NCBI GenBank assembly: GCA_029582165.1
Contig: CM055877.1
Coordinates: 2,710,023-2,774,022 of the forward strand
DNA length: 64,000 bases
Source of the DNA: Portulaca oleracea
Taxonomy: Eukaryota > Streptophyta > Magnoliopsida > Caryophyllales > Portulacaceae
Direction: 5' to 3'
Shown: in pieces, positions 49,229 to 59,336 of the stretch
Position numbering within the stretch: the first letter of the stretch is position 1
How the letters are laid out: each line of letters starts with the position of its first letter
Translations under genes and position numbers: made by a program
The notes under the pieces: generated by a model
What the model saw: the letters and a program-made list of their open reading frames with translations, nothing else
Told to the model about the DNA's origin: nothing
Database searches by the model: none

Positions 49229-49478
49229 AAGCAACATGTATTTAGTTCCATCACATATATTCAAAGTTCAAACTTTTACGTGATAAATTTATGTAAATTT
49301 TTTTTTAAAATATCAATAAATTTTCCTATAATATTGATAAACAAATGATGAATTATATAACAATTAGATAATACTCCTCCCGAAACAAAAATAGGAGGAT
49401 CATGTGGCACGGATGATCCACCATGGTGCGTTTGGTTCTTTTCCTATAATATTATCAAGAGAAGCCATATGTACTACT

Positions 49479-49665
49479 GTTAGAGTAACAAATCATTTCT
49501 GGGGCTTCAACCATCAGGTTAAGCTTTTGGTTGAGATGGTTCCACGTGGTATCAAAGCTAGACTTGAGCAAGAGGTCTCATGTTCGAATTTCAACACCAC
49601 CCAGTATAAAACCATTTATGGGGCTTCAACCATCAACTCAAACTTTTGGTTGAGATGGTTCCACA
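49479..49665 (+). mobile_element. Truncated TRIM-type miniature LTR element
   Basis: The left LTR-like arm (49479-49545) starts TGTTAGAGTAACAAATC and contains GGGGCTTCAACCATCA and TTGGTTGAGATGGTTCCAC. Next comes GTGGTATCAAAGC, a near match to the initiator-Met primer-binding site TGGTATCAGAGC, then AGCAAGAGGTCTCATG. The right arm (about 49604-49665) repeats ATTTATGGGGCTTCAACC to GATGGTTCCACA but lacks its first bases. No target duplication is seen. It is related to the complete copy at 50281-50550. Confidence 0.6.
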
Positions 49666-49689
49666 ATTGCCATATTGTCTAGGCGGATT

Positions 49690-50074
49690 GGCGGCAAGAA
49701 ATGAAACGAAACAAAGTATACAAGCATGCATGCATTGCCCAACCATTTGGTCCTCAATACCAAAACATATTTCATTGATAAAACTTGTATTTAGTGGTAC
49801 AATTTTGCTTGATAATGGCAGATGGATGAAACTAGTTGCAACAAAAACAAGTATGTATAGACAAGGATGGGAGACGTAAACGTACATACATGCGAAAAGA
49901 TAAAAGCATGTCTCCCATCCTTGTCTACACTTGTTTGGTTGCAGCAAATTTCGGCTTATCAAGCAACATTGCACCACATTATGATGCATACAAATTATGC
50001 AATATTGATCAGTGAAAGCGTGTTTGGCCGCCTGTCTGCTTGTATACTTTGCTCTCGTTTCATCTTTGGCCACC
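49690..50074. repeat. Long imperfect fold-back (inverted repeat) with a 34-nt loop
   Basis: The left arm is 49690-49875 and the right arm 49910-50074, joined by a 34-base spacer. The innermost 18 bp pair perfectly (TAGACAAGGATGGGAGAC at 49858-49875 with its complement at 49910-49927). Further out the arms still align through TTGCTTGATA, TTTCAYTGAT and GCAAAGTATACAAGCA-like segments, with gaps and mismatches, to the outer edges (GGCGGCAAGAAATGAAACG). This can form a hairpin of more than 150 bp. Such structures arise by inverted duplication and can be young MIRNA-type or hairpin-siRNA loci. Long open frames on both strands here (for example 49633-50109 minus) have no recognised family. Confidence 0.7.
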
Positions 50075-50280
50075 TGCCTTATCTTCTTCCTTATCGGACC
50101 GATTACCAAAATCGGACTACAAATTTTGATCAGCTTTTACTTGCAGGACGTACTTAATTATTTAGTTGATCACAATCACAGGAAAAATGAAGTTAAAGAG
50201 GATTTAGATAAGGGATAATATAAGAGGGGAGTCCTGGTGTGCAGGATTATATAGCCAGCCGGCCCGCTGGTGGGAGTATT

Positions 50281-50550
50281 TGTTAGAGAATAAAATCACT
50301 TATGGGCTTCAACCATTAGCTTAAGTTTTTAGTTGAGATGGTTTCACATAGTATCAGAGCCAGACCTGAGCAAGAGGTCTCAGGTTCGACTCTCGGCACC
50401 CCCATATTCATTTGCGCAAGGTGAAGAGGGCCTTTGATGCATCCACGTTTCAAGCCCAAATGACATTTGCGTGAGGGGGCATGTTAGAATATAAAACTAC
50501 TTATGGGGCTTCAACTATCGGTTTAAGCTTTTGGTTGAGATGGTTCCACA
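50281..50550 (+). mobile_element. TRIM (terminal-repeat retrotransposon in miniature), complete, 270 bp
   Basis: The left LTR is 50281-50348 (TGTTAGAGAATAAAATC...GATGGTTTCACA) and the right LTR 50482-50550 (TGTTAGAATATAAAACTAC...GATGGTTCCACA), each TG...CA and about 69 bp. Directly after the left LTR is TAGTATCAGAGCC, one mismatch from the initiator-tRNA-Met primer-binding site. Directly before the right LTR is the purine tract GTGAGGGGGCA. The element is flanked by GTATT on both sides (50276-50280 and 50551-50555). The 133-bp interior has no coding capacity, so it needs proteins from another element. This is a textbook layout at extreme small size. Confidence 0.88.
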
Positions 50551-50650
50551 GTATTAAACATGCCGAATGCGTGACGCCAACAACTAGCTATATATGGTTA
50601 TCAGCTCTCCATTCTTTCCAAAAATAATACATGAATTATAGTGAAGTGAT

Positions 50651-50840
50651 TAATGAGTTGGATGAAATTCCAAATCAAACAATGCTAATTTAGTGAGGTG
50701 GATGAAATTGAGATGAACAAAATTTACCATAAATAAACAAGTGAATTAGTGAGTTGGATGAAATTTCAAATCAAAGAATGCTAATTTAGTGAGTGGATGA
50801 AATTACAAATTGGAAGCATATACGAGAAAAAAATGCTTAA
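50651..50840. repeat. About 96-bp imperfect tandem duplication
   Basis: GAGTTGGATGAAATTYCAAAT to GCTAATTTAGTGAG appears at about 50655 and again at 50751, 96 bp apart, with a few substitutions and a 1-bp indel. It is a local duplication in AT-rich DNA. Confidence 0.7.
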
Positions 50841-51619
50841 TTGAGATCGCAAATTCTAATATAAGACCGTCTCACGTAACTCATCTTGAGACAAACTTCT
50901 CACATAGTGACATATATAACATTTTACTATGACTAATAAGTGATGTTAGGATGACTTTTTAATACGATTGTTAATAATAATTTATCAAAGGGTGACTTTT
51001 ATTAGAGTTATCCCAGATAAATTATTAGTCACCCTTTTCTTCATAAATAGTCACCAAAAATTATACGTCTTACAATAAATTTATGATAAGACGGTCTTAC
51101 ATAAGAATTATTGGATTGAGATGAACAAATTTGAAATTTTTTTAAGCATTTAGTGAGGGGAATAATAGCCTTGTGTGTTAGCTTCATATTCCCTCGGAAT
51201 TTTTGAATTTGAAGGTATTTAGAATGAGTTATAGTCAAGTCAAATTGTCACAATTGTGTTGATCAGATATGAGTCTGACTAGTGAACTTAAGACAAATGT
51301 TAAAGCCTCTTACAACCTCTTCTAGACTTGAATTCTAAACAAAAGTTGTGACCTTTTCTCTAAGCTTGTCTAATATAGTGTTTTATATAATGTATGACTT
51401 CTTTAGCGATAGTTGTGTTTTTTTTAAACTTCAAAAATGTTGATTGGTTTTTGAAACCCTTTGTGATTTCAAGAATAACATATTTTCGGGTTCTTTAGAT
51501 TTGTTACTTCGGTCCTACAAAACAAGGTAAAACACGTAATAAGCAAAGTTATTAGTGGGGAAATCGAGCTAAAAGATTAAGTGACCAGGGCTTAAATATG
51601 GCTCAAAATGAGCCAAATC

Positions 51620-52500
51620 ACTCAACACAGTTTTTATCCCCAGAAAACATGGTTTGACATGAGATGACCCCATGTCACCTGTCTTCTTTGTGCTTTGTAT
51701 AGAATACCTTGTTAAATTCTTTAAGCAAGCTGCACAAACCCCTTGTTTCAAGTTTATCGAAGTACACGAAGTTCAACCTCGTCCACCTTGTCTTTGTTGA
51801 TGATCTTATGATCTTCAATGCAACCCATAAGCACTCCATTACTCTAGTACTCCTGCAAGCCCTCGAACATTTCACAACTACATCTGGTCTTGAAGCTAGC
51901 AAGGATAAATCGAGCGTTCTCATCCATGGAATCCTTTAGCTTATAAAACATGAGTTTCTCACGCTCACTGGTTTTTAGAAAGACATAGGTCATGTTTGGG
52001 AACCAGCTGTTAGCTGTTTGGATTAGCTGATTGCAGAAAAAACGTTTGGTAAAGTAACCTTTTTGTGAAAAGCTACCTCAAAAAGTTTCATCAAATAACT
52101 TTTTGAAAACTAGCTTATTAGGTCAAAAAAACTAATATAAAAGGCTACTTACCAAACACCTCAAGTAACTTTTTAACTTGGTCAAAAAGCTAAAAGCTAC
52201 CCAAAAAATTGGGTAGCCAAACACCCCATAGTCTCATTTACCTGCTTGGGGATTCTAGTCACCAATGGGAGAATGACCCTACTTACTTGCCTAGAACTTA
52301 TAGATAAAATCACTACTAGAATGACTACTTGAAAGTCACACAATATCTTATATGTTGGCTAGTTGGTTCTTATTAACAAGGTCTTGATGGGTTTGTATAC
52401 CTTCTAGGCATCTACGATCATCCTTTCTCAAGAGGTCATCAAGAAGGTCACTGCTTTGTGGAGGAACTTCCAATGGGCCGGGTTCAGATCCAGATATAGA
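51620..52500 (+). pseudogene. Decayed L1-like LINE reverse transcriptase, split by a MITE
   Basis: Frame-broken translation shows the plant L1 reverse-transcriptase core: a LFVLCIEYL-like block at 51680-51715, then LVHLVFVDDLMIF with the catalytic FADD-type motif as FVDD at about 51780-51812, then TSGLEASKDKSSV at 51880-51920. After the MITE (51988-52228) the chain resumes with TNGRMT at 52262, LIDKITTRMT at 52300, LINKVLMGLYT at 52370 and VTALWRNFQWAG at 52450. Several stops and frameshifts show it is dead. The 5' part, endonuclease and 3' end are missing. Confidence 0.7.
51988..52228. mobile_element. MITE with GTTTGG/CCAAAC ends nested in the LINE remnant
   Basis: The left edge GGTCATGTTTGGGAACC and right edge TAGCCAAACACCCC are inverted and flanked by ATA on both sides, a possible 3-bp target duplication. 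The interior pairs AGCTGTTAGCTG and AAAAGCTAAAAGCTAC words. It separates two parts of one LINE reading frame, so it inserted after the LINE. Confidence 0.6.
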
Positions 52501-52800
52501 CGGGCTCCCTTGATTTCTTAGGATACTTCATATTTACAAAAAGCATAACGAAGTAAACAAGTATAGACGATTGTGCAACACAAACAAAACCTTTAGGTGA
52601 AACGGGTGTAAATTAGATACATCAAAGGATCAAACTAGTAGGCCTATAAGCCAAAAGGGGACACTTGCTGGTATTGGAAGAAAATGTGTTGTACTAAGGA
52701 AAAAAATCAACCATATAATGCAACACAACCACTCATATAATATCTTTGCAAACTCAAGAACCAACAATTTGACTGGAGAGTTGTTGCTCAAACAATTTAG

Positions 52801-53345
52801 AGCATGCTTTAGGCAACAACAACATAACAACAAACCCCAGTATTGGCTCACTAACGCGGGGTCTAAGGGAGTCTAAATGTATGCAATCTTCCCCCCTGCA
52901 CAAAAATGCATGAAGAGATTGATTCCGGCGGACATATAAGACAAAACCTTTTCAAAAGCATGAAAAACCATTTCGAAAACCTGCTGGAAAACAACCAGGG
53001 AAGTCAAGATAAAAAAAATAAAATAAAAGGAAATAAACGTTATATCTGAGTGCTCCAAGTAGAGTGATATTAAGCCGAAGAGCTGTAGCTACTTGAAAAA
53101 CACAAACAAAAAAAGACACAAGAGATGTCGGAAAAGGCACAAGCTACAGACAATCTCTCAACCCTCTCATCCGACTACCATAATCCTAGCCCGTCATATG
53201 CTTCTATAAACTGTCATGTCCTCCACTAAACCTACTCTCTTTGAATTGTGTCGAATAACCTCTGTCATAGACTTCCTCGACCTCTCACGCCCACGCTGCA
53301 GTGGTTGACACGGGATTGCACCACAAGCCATAAATCTAGTTTTGC
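52801..53345 (-). mobile_element. RTE-clade LINE, 3' end
   Basis: On the minus strand, 53300-53200 encodes the conserved C terminus of plant RTE LINE proteins: RERSRKSMTEVIRHNSKRVG, then LVEDMTVYRSI, ending at a TGA where the family has Trp. Downstream is the typical 3' untranslated region: GTGCAGGGGGGAAGATTGCA then AGACCCCGCGTTAGTGAGCC and TACTGGGGTTTGTTG, ending in the TTGTTGTTATGTTGTTGCC tail at 52820-52801. Only the last 550 bp or so are present, a usual 5' truncation. An A-rich run at 53369-53388 adjoins its 5' side. Confidence 0.7.
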
Positions 53346-53710
53346 TCCTTGTATGACCCTCCACCTCCAAAAAAAAAAAAAAAAAAATATCCTCAGTGCA
53401 TTAGTATCATAGCAATATACCAAATGAAAAGCTCCACCAAAATGAGGTTTGATTGGTGGCTACTATTGTGAAGTGACAAGGGGGCGTAGTTCAAGTACTT
53501 TCAACATGGAAGAAAGTTCCCTTCCAAATGACATAAGCAAATTGCATGCCATTTCCAAATTCCCTCAAATATATTTTTCTTTTTCAATTTTAAATGAGGA
53601 TAGTTTAAATTATGAGTAACTTAATAGTTGCCATTTTTTTTAGAGGAGAACAATATTTTGGGGCATTCAAAAAAGAATAGTGAACAAGTAATTTGAACCA
53701 GAGAAAGTAA

Positions 53711-53853
53711 GGCCTCGTAATTCCCAAACACAATTCCCAAAAAAAAACATTCATTCTAGAAACACAATTCCACAAAAAAACATCATAATTTATTCTGACT
53801 TATCCAATCCTAACTATCATAACTTGGAAATAATGCATTCAAAGAACAAGGCC
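53711..53853. mobile_element. Degraded relative of the CATGTTCTTTGGAT MITE
   Basis: It shares ACACAATTCCCAAAAAAAAAC and ACATCATAATTTATYCNNAC words with the copy at 38221-38412, and ends TTCAAAGAACAAGGCC. The left edge AAGGCCTCGT is weakly inverted to that. Confidence 0.4.
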
Positions 53854-55600
53854 TTATACAAAGAGTAAATATATATCTACTTTGAAATAATTGTCAATTA
53901 AATTAAATGTGCAAATAACTTAAATACGTCTACCTCCTTGAAAAGAAATCATGTTTATTGTCAAGGTAGAACGGTAATCAAAGAATCCACTAAATTTGAA
54001 TTTAAAATGGCTGATGTAAATCATGAACTAGTAGGTGACTGGAAAAGAGTTCAACAATAATACCCATGACATTTTTATTTCTTTTTTTTTCTATTTCTCA
54101 AAACAAATGTGTCGAAAGTTGATATAACTCTAATCGTCAATATTATTTAGAGGTTAAGGAGCTATGATCTAGCTATATTGATTCCCATATTGACCATAGC
54201 TTTCAAGAATGAAATTATTGTGACAAAATTTCTACCAAATGCAACCTAATAGCACACAATGTACATAATAGTATAAATAGCATAGGGAATACAGCTCAAA
54301 TTACCATAAAAATCAAAAGTCATGATGCATAAGTTGAAGAAAAATGTATTTCCCCCTAAAAAAATTCAAGACTTGCCATAATGAATAATGAGTATATGAT
54401 CACAATCACAAAGAAAACAGATCATTGTTCATGTGATATTGATGATATATAATTGATGCCTCATGATGGTGATGATGAGGATTTCTAACATAATAGGGAT
54501 TTCATCATGAGTAAAATCCTTGTGGATTTGGATTTTGGAGCATAAGCCTAGGAAAATAGCTATTTATATAATCATCATGTATAATTCCTTCTCCAATAGC
54601 TTACATAGGATACTTGTAATATGTTAACACAAGTCTAATTACCCCAAGGGAGCGTTTGGTTACAAGACTTACAACTATTTCCTTAGGAAAATTCCCAAGT
54701 TGATCAAACTTTACCATATTGACCATATATAGCTTTCAAAAATGAAATAATTATGACAAAATTTCGACCGGACTATACAAAAGACAGGGCCTTAGTTCCG
54801 CTTCTCTTTATTCATCTTTCTCTAACTTGGGTTACTTTCAAAGTTTTAACTTTGGATTTCTTATCTTGAAATGTGTGGGAGAGACATAATTAATCCATCT
54901 ACTTTTTCTATTTTCTTATTATTTTTTTATAATATTAGTTGTTCACCTGTCGGGTCCTTTTTCTATTATATATAATTGCATATACCCGATATATTAGAAA
55001 TTGGATTAGGATCCTCAAACCACGAAGTATAGTAATCTCACACCATTTTCTCATGCGATCCAAGTTTCAGCGTATCAGGAAATCTATTTATTATGCAAGT
55101 AGCTCATTTTAAAGTATTTGGAACCATGATATATGAGTCATGGGATCATCATCTACATGTAGCCCCGATAGATCATCTAAAATAGACAGGGTACGATTTT
55201 TATTTATTATTTCTTTTTTGTTTCTTTCTTAGAGGTTTGATGACCTTGTTGAACAAAAATACATATTGTTTGTTTGTAACTTGTGAGTAGTCGTATTTGT
55301 TTTTGATTGTCTAAAACAGTGGGAAGTGAGAAAGAAGTAAACGAAGGAATAAGTGAGAATTGGAGTGGTGGTATTAAGTCTTTCTTTGTAGGCATCAACA
55401 CCCATTCCTTTCAAATTTCAAAGTTGAATAATTGCCTTTTATTCCTTTCATTTGTACCAATAACTCCATCTACAAGGTTAAAATTCAACTATAGTTATAA
55501 TTTGTAACCCTTTCAGTTAAGGTTTGATCTTATACTCATGTCAATCTTTTTTGTATCTATCAAAACTAGGAGTGCCAAATCAACCGCACACCAATTTTAC
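53854..55600. other. AT-rich intergenic DNA with a partial MITE, no gene
   Basis: A partial GCGTTTGG-type element begins at about 54653 (GGGAGCGTTTGGTTACAAG) and may end near 54795. GATGATGATGA-like words lie at 54462-54480. The short frames around 55207-55507 have no recognised family. Confidence 0.45.
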
Positions 55601-55607
55601 TGCGGCA

Positions 55608-55925
55608 AGGGCTGTTCATCAGTGGACTGGACTGAAAGGACCGAGGATCGAATTCGAGGACTGTACCGAAAAAAGTTCGATCTTGGACAGGACCGACTAA
55701 ACTTTATTTGGTCCAGTCCTCGGTTCAGTTCGGACTGAATTATACAAAAGAAACTCTTAGATTTTAGTAGCCCTAGTCCTTCAGTTCGGTCCATGGGCTG
55801 GACCGATCGAAGACCGAACATCAAAATTTCTTAGACCAAGGACTGGACCGAATTTCCCTTGGTCTATTCGGTCCAGTCCTCGATCCAGTCCCTTTTTCGG
55901 TCTGGACTAAACCATGAATAGCTCT
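55608..55925. mobile_element. MITE with AGGGCTGTTCAT / ATGAATAGCTCT ends and GGACTGGACCGA repeats
   Basis: The left end AAGGGCTGTTCATCAGTGG and right end AACCATGAATAGCTCTGAC form an imperfect inverted repeat. The interior consists of many GGTCCAGTCC, GGACTGGACCGAA and TCGGTCC words in both orientations, so the whole unit can fold. It is non-coding. Confidence 0.55.
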
Positions 55926-55974
55926 GACTACGGGGTTTGATAAGTTTCAAATAGAAGCAACCTTATCATAATAA

Positions 55975-56118
55975 ATATTATTATTTATTCAAAGACTTCG
56001 TTCTAATAGACCCAAAAAAATGACCTTATTTAATTTGCTAGTAATTAATGGTTAAAATTGGTAAGTAATCAATAGTTAAAATTTAGTCAAATAACAGACA
56101 TTTTGGGACGGAGATAGT
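55975..56118. mobile_element. Partial Stowaway-type MITE
   Basis: The right end reads AGACATTTTGGGACGGAGATAG followed by TA, the standard Stowaway terminus. The left end is decayed near 55975 (TATTATTTATTCAAAGACTTC), so only one terminus is secure. Confidence 0.4.
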
Positions 56119-56423
56119 ACAAATTTTCTTACCTCGTTGGCTGGCTGGCTGAAGTTTGACTAGGTGCCTGTTGTGTTCAAACCTAATTATGAAAGGAGAG
56201 GGGTAATGAAGGCAAAACAAGGGTAATTAAAGCTGCTTAGGTCTTAATAATTCCTAATAATTAAGATTAAGGCCCCTCATCTCACGTGGAAATCACATAA
56301 TTAATCTTTAACATTAATCATGCATTACCTGCATGGACCCTTACTGCCCTACCTATGTACTTAACTAGTATTTCCCTAGTTTGTGTGGAGATTTTTCGTC
56401 CATGGGCCACTTTGTTTGATTTA

Positions 56424-56538
56424 GGCCCCCTGCTTTTGTGCTTTGCAGTAAGTTGCGGTATAAATAGTAAAAAAGTAATGGTAATTTGTGGTAGGTTGTG
56501 TTGCGGTTAGTTGCGCTAACGCACAAAAGAACGGGGCC
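56424..56538. mobile_element. Short MITE of the GGCCC family with TTA target duplication
   Basis: The ends are GGCCCCCTGCTTTTGTGC and GCACAAAAGAACGGGGCC, inverted. TTA flanks both sides (56421-56423 and 56539-56541). At 115 bp it is the smallest complete copy here. A 3-bp TTA/TGA-type target duplication suggests the PIF/Harbinger group, by inference. Confidence 0.7.
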
Positions 56539-56794
56539 TTAGATAACTAAAGAGCTAGCATAAAAAATTCCACCAGGAAATTACGTTGAAGTATTTCAAG
56601 AGTTAAAAGGCTCATTAAGGTTGGAAATTCACTAAATATAATTTAAGAGTTGACTAGGAAGGTCAACATAAGTCTTGGAGTAGAAATTGGGTTGGCACGG
56701 ACCGTATCAGGTGTGACATGAGTCGTGTCAACAATCAGTAGCTCTAGAAAGTGAGAATTGGACCAACGCGGATTGTGTCAGCCTGACACGGGTC

Positions 56795-57080
56795 CACTAC
56801 TAAAAATATGTGTATTACCAATTATTTTTTACAACCAATTTAAAATGGTTGGAAAAACCAACTATTTTAGCAAACATTTCATATTCCAACTATTTTTCAA
56901 AAATTTTAGTGGGAAAAAGGGTTGGAAATTACAACCACTTTTGCTAAAATGGTTGAAAAATTTTCGTACCATCATTTTTTCTACTATTTGAAATTGGTTG
57001 GAAAAATGGTTAGAAATCCAACCATTTTTCCAACTATTTTCAAATAGTAGGAAAAATGATTTTCTCCATTTTTCGGTCAC
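56795..57080 (+). mobile_element. CACTA-like transposon end (partial)
   Basis: It begins CACTACTAAAAATATGTG, a typical CACTA terminus. Many copies of AACCATTTT, AATGGTTGGAAA and CCAACTATTTT follow in both orientations, resembling the subterminal repeats that CACTA transposases bind. The opposite TAGTG end was not found nearby, so it is truncated or rearranged. Confidence 0.5.
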
Positions 57081-57280
57081 CAAACGCCAAAAAAGGGAAA
57101 AATGATTTTCCAGAAAATAATTTTCATCTCAATCAAACACACCCTAAATGGAAAATATACTGTGGAAAACTCTGCCCTTTTATACCTGAATTTCCAATTT
57201 TTTGCCAGCGCATTTGTCCGACCCGAATTTCCAAATTTTTGCCAGCGCTACTCAATGGTATCGACATGGGTCGAACACCC

Positions 57281-57990
57281 ACAAAATAAGTATTAATATT
57301 TTTTTAATCATAGGTAATAGTCCAACCCATTGAACCCTTATCTCAGGGGTATAACCCAACATACCTTTGTAACGGACCGGGACGAGGGAAAATAAGTTTT
57401 AATATAATATAGCTAAAAGTGCTAATTAATAATACAAAAGTCCTCTTCCAAGAGATATGCTCCATAGTCCTTACCATAACAAGTGGAGCAAATTAACTAT
57501 CTATCTTTGTCCAAAGTCCAAATAGTACACAACTTTGAAGAAACTTTCATTAAATACCCCACATTAACAACACAAAATAACAACTACTAAAAGTGATCTC
57601 ATTTTGAAATCAACAAGAAGACAGTGACTAAATGTATGACTTAGTTAGGTGTAAGAAACTTTACCCCATATTGTCAAAGATAATAGGTGTATACTTAGAG
57701 GAAGCAACTCAAGGTGAGGTAATTAACAAGAGCTTTCATGTTCATAGGCTTTTTCCTCTTTAGGTGCCAAATTAAAGCAAATATGGGGTTGCCAAACTTT
57801 GTAATCATGAGTCTAACTCCCATCATTACCATGGAAGACCAAACATACTCATCTCTCTCTTTCTCTCAACATAGCCCACTAATTCACCACTTGAGTACAT
57901 ACATACATACATCCATAGCTAACCCATCTATTTAAGGGAACTCACCATGCATCTCCAATTGCACTATCACCAATTCAACTTCAAATAATC
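57281..57990. other. Upstream region of the LITTLE ZIPPER gene
   Basis: AT-rich with no open frame of note. CT-rich pieces and TACATACATACATACAT at 57898-57912 occur. It presumably includes distal promoter sequence of the gene at 58111. Confidence 0.5.
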
Positions 57991-58008
57991 CATCTTTATA
58001 ATCATAGG

Positions 58009-58019
58009 TATATATATAA
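58009..58019 (+). promoter_or_regulatory. Probable TATA box of the LITTLE ZIPPER gene
   Basis: TATATATATAA lies 92 bp before the ATG, giving a leader of about 65 nt. An alternative TATTTAAG lies near 57929, which would give a longer leader. The choice between them is open. Confidence 0.4.
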
Positions 58020-58110
58020 TCCCATCATCTCTCACATTCATAAATAAACTTATTACCCTTTTCTCTTCAACTAATTCTTCTTCATTACCTAAGTAAGCTA
58101 TCTAGCTTAA

Positions 58111-59170
58111 ATGATGTGTAGTGCAAAAGGTTGGATGCAATCTCCTCCCCCAAGTCATTGCAATCTACAACATAAGTCACAACCATCAAGGAGACACGGT
58201 GTTCGAGTTCATCGAGTTATTATAAGGTATGTTCAATTCTTTCATTAACAATCTCCTTTTAAAACAAACACACGCACATGTATATATATATAAATGAGCT
58301 AAAATAAAGACCATAAAATCGTACCTAGATGGAGATAGGGTGGACAGATGTAATAGTCATATCGTTATTACGTGCACGCTTACAACATAAATTTATTTTA
58401 TTTTATTAAATCATATTTGTTAAAAGTGGATGGTAGCATACGTACATACTACATACCAACTAGGGGGAAAAAGTGAAGGAAGCAATTCAATGAGGCACTT
58501 TGCTTTGTCTAAACCTAGTGACCCTCATACCTCATTTAGGGCTGTCCAAAAATGCCCGACCCAAAAATTCGGCATAGTCCGACCTAGAAAAAACGGTCGG
58601 TATGATCATAAAATTTCCGTCCGAATTTTTACATCGACCGATTTCATCGAAAATTCGAACACAATATTTTTCCAATTTTTATTGTTCGAATCCGGTTTAA
58701 ATCCGAATTTATAAATGTCCGATTTGTCCGACCCAGAAAATGTTTCAAAAAACTAGACATCGAACATCAAGTTTTCGTCCGATTCGTCCAAACCCGGATT
58801 GACCCAGACCCCAATTTTTGACAGCCCTACCTTCATTGTTGCATTGTTTGTCTCCTTTTTACTTTGTTTTTGCCTCTCTTTTTCTTGTTTTGCATGCTTT
58901 TGCTTTTTATTAACTATAATCATAGAAGGGTTATTTTTCTTAATGCACATAACTAATTAATTAAGTTTGATTTTGTGAAGCAGGAGAAGGTATGAAGAGG
59001 GGAAATTAGGAGCAGAGAAGAAGATGGAGCTGAAGAACCTGAAGCTGTACTTAGAGAACAGAAGCATAATTGAAGAGAATGAGAAACTTAGGCAAAAAGC
59101 TCTTCAGCTTATGCAAGAAAACCAAGCTCTGCTTTCTCAGTATCACAAGAATTTTCAACTCACCAAGTGA
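58111..59170 (+). CDS. ZPR: LITTLE ZIPPER (ZPR) small leucine-zipper protein (two exons, 100 aa)
   Basis: Exons 58111-58226 and 58984-59170 (TGA at 59168), 303 nt, with GT-AG intron and phase agreement. Residues 1-42 are basic (RRHGVRVHRVIIRRRRYEE). The zipper is residues 53-92, with MELKNLKLYLENRSIIEENE then KLRQKALQLMQENQALL, and L60, I67, L74, L81 and L88 in exact heptad spacing. This ELKNLKLYxEN..IIEENEKLR block is the ZPR1/ZPR2 signature. In Arabidopsis these microproteins lack a DNA-binding domain, dimerise with class III HD-ZIP factors (REVOLUTA, PHABULOSA) and block DNA binding; HD-ZIPIII proteins in turn activate them, giving feedback in leaf polarity and meristem maintenance. The 5' ATG ATG makes the first two codons ambiguous. 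A MITE lies 166 bp downstream of the stop. Confidence 0.92.
58538..58828. mobile_element. MITE with AGGGCTGTC ends inside the ZPR intron
   Basis: It starts AGGGCTGTCCAAAAATGCCC and ends CCAATTTTTGACAGCCCT, a clear inverted pair. The interior is made of CCCGACC, TCCGACC, TTCGAA and GTCCGAATTT words. It occupies about 290 of the 757 bp of the ZPR intron without touching splice sites. Similar flanking words (CCTCATTT and ACCTTCATT) hint at an 8- to 9-bp target duplication, but they are not identical. Confidence 0.65.
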
Positions 59171-59336
59171 ATCTAGAGTTTATGCTGTTGCTAGTAGCTA
59201 CTACAAGATGTTCATGTTCCCTAGTTTCAAGATTATATATTAATTAGTTAGTATTATATAGTTTAAGGACATATAATAGCTTAATTAATTATATGGCTTG
59301 TAGATTAAGAAAATAATCTCATGTTTGTTTCATTGA

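Noticed and set aside
49633..50109. 158-codon minus-strand open frame over the fold-back
   Set aside because: It spans the hairpin and its loop, translates both arms, has no recognised family, and sits among transposon remnants. The open frame is most likely chance.
50349..50410. tRNA-like sequence with TATCAGAGCC and GGTTCGACTC
   Set aside because: The first word is the primer-binding site of the miniature LTR element, and no cloverleaf is possible.
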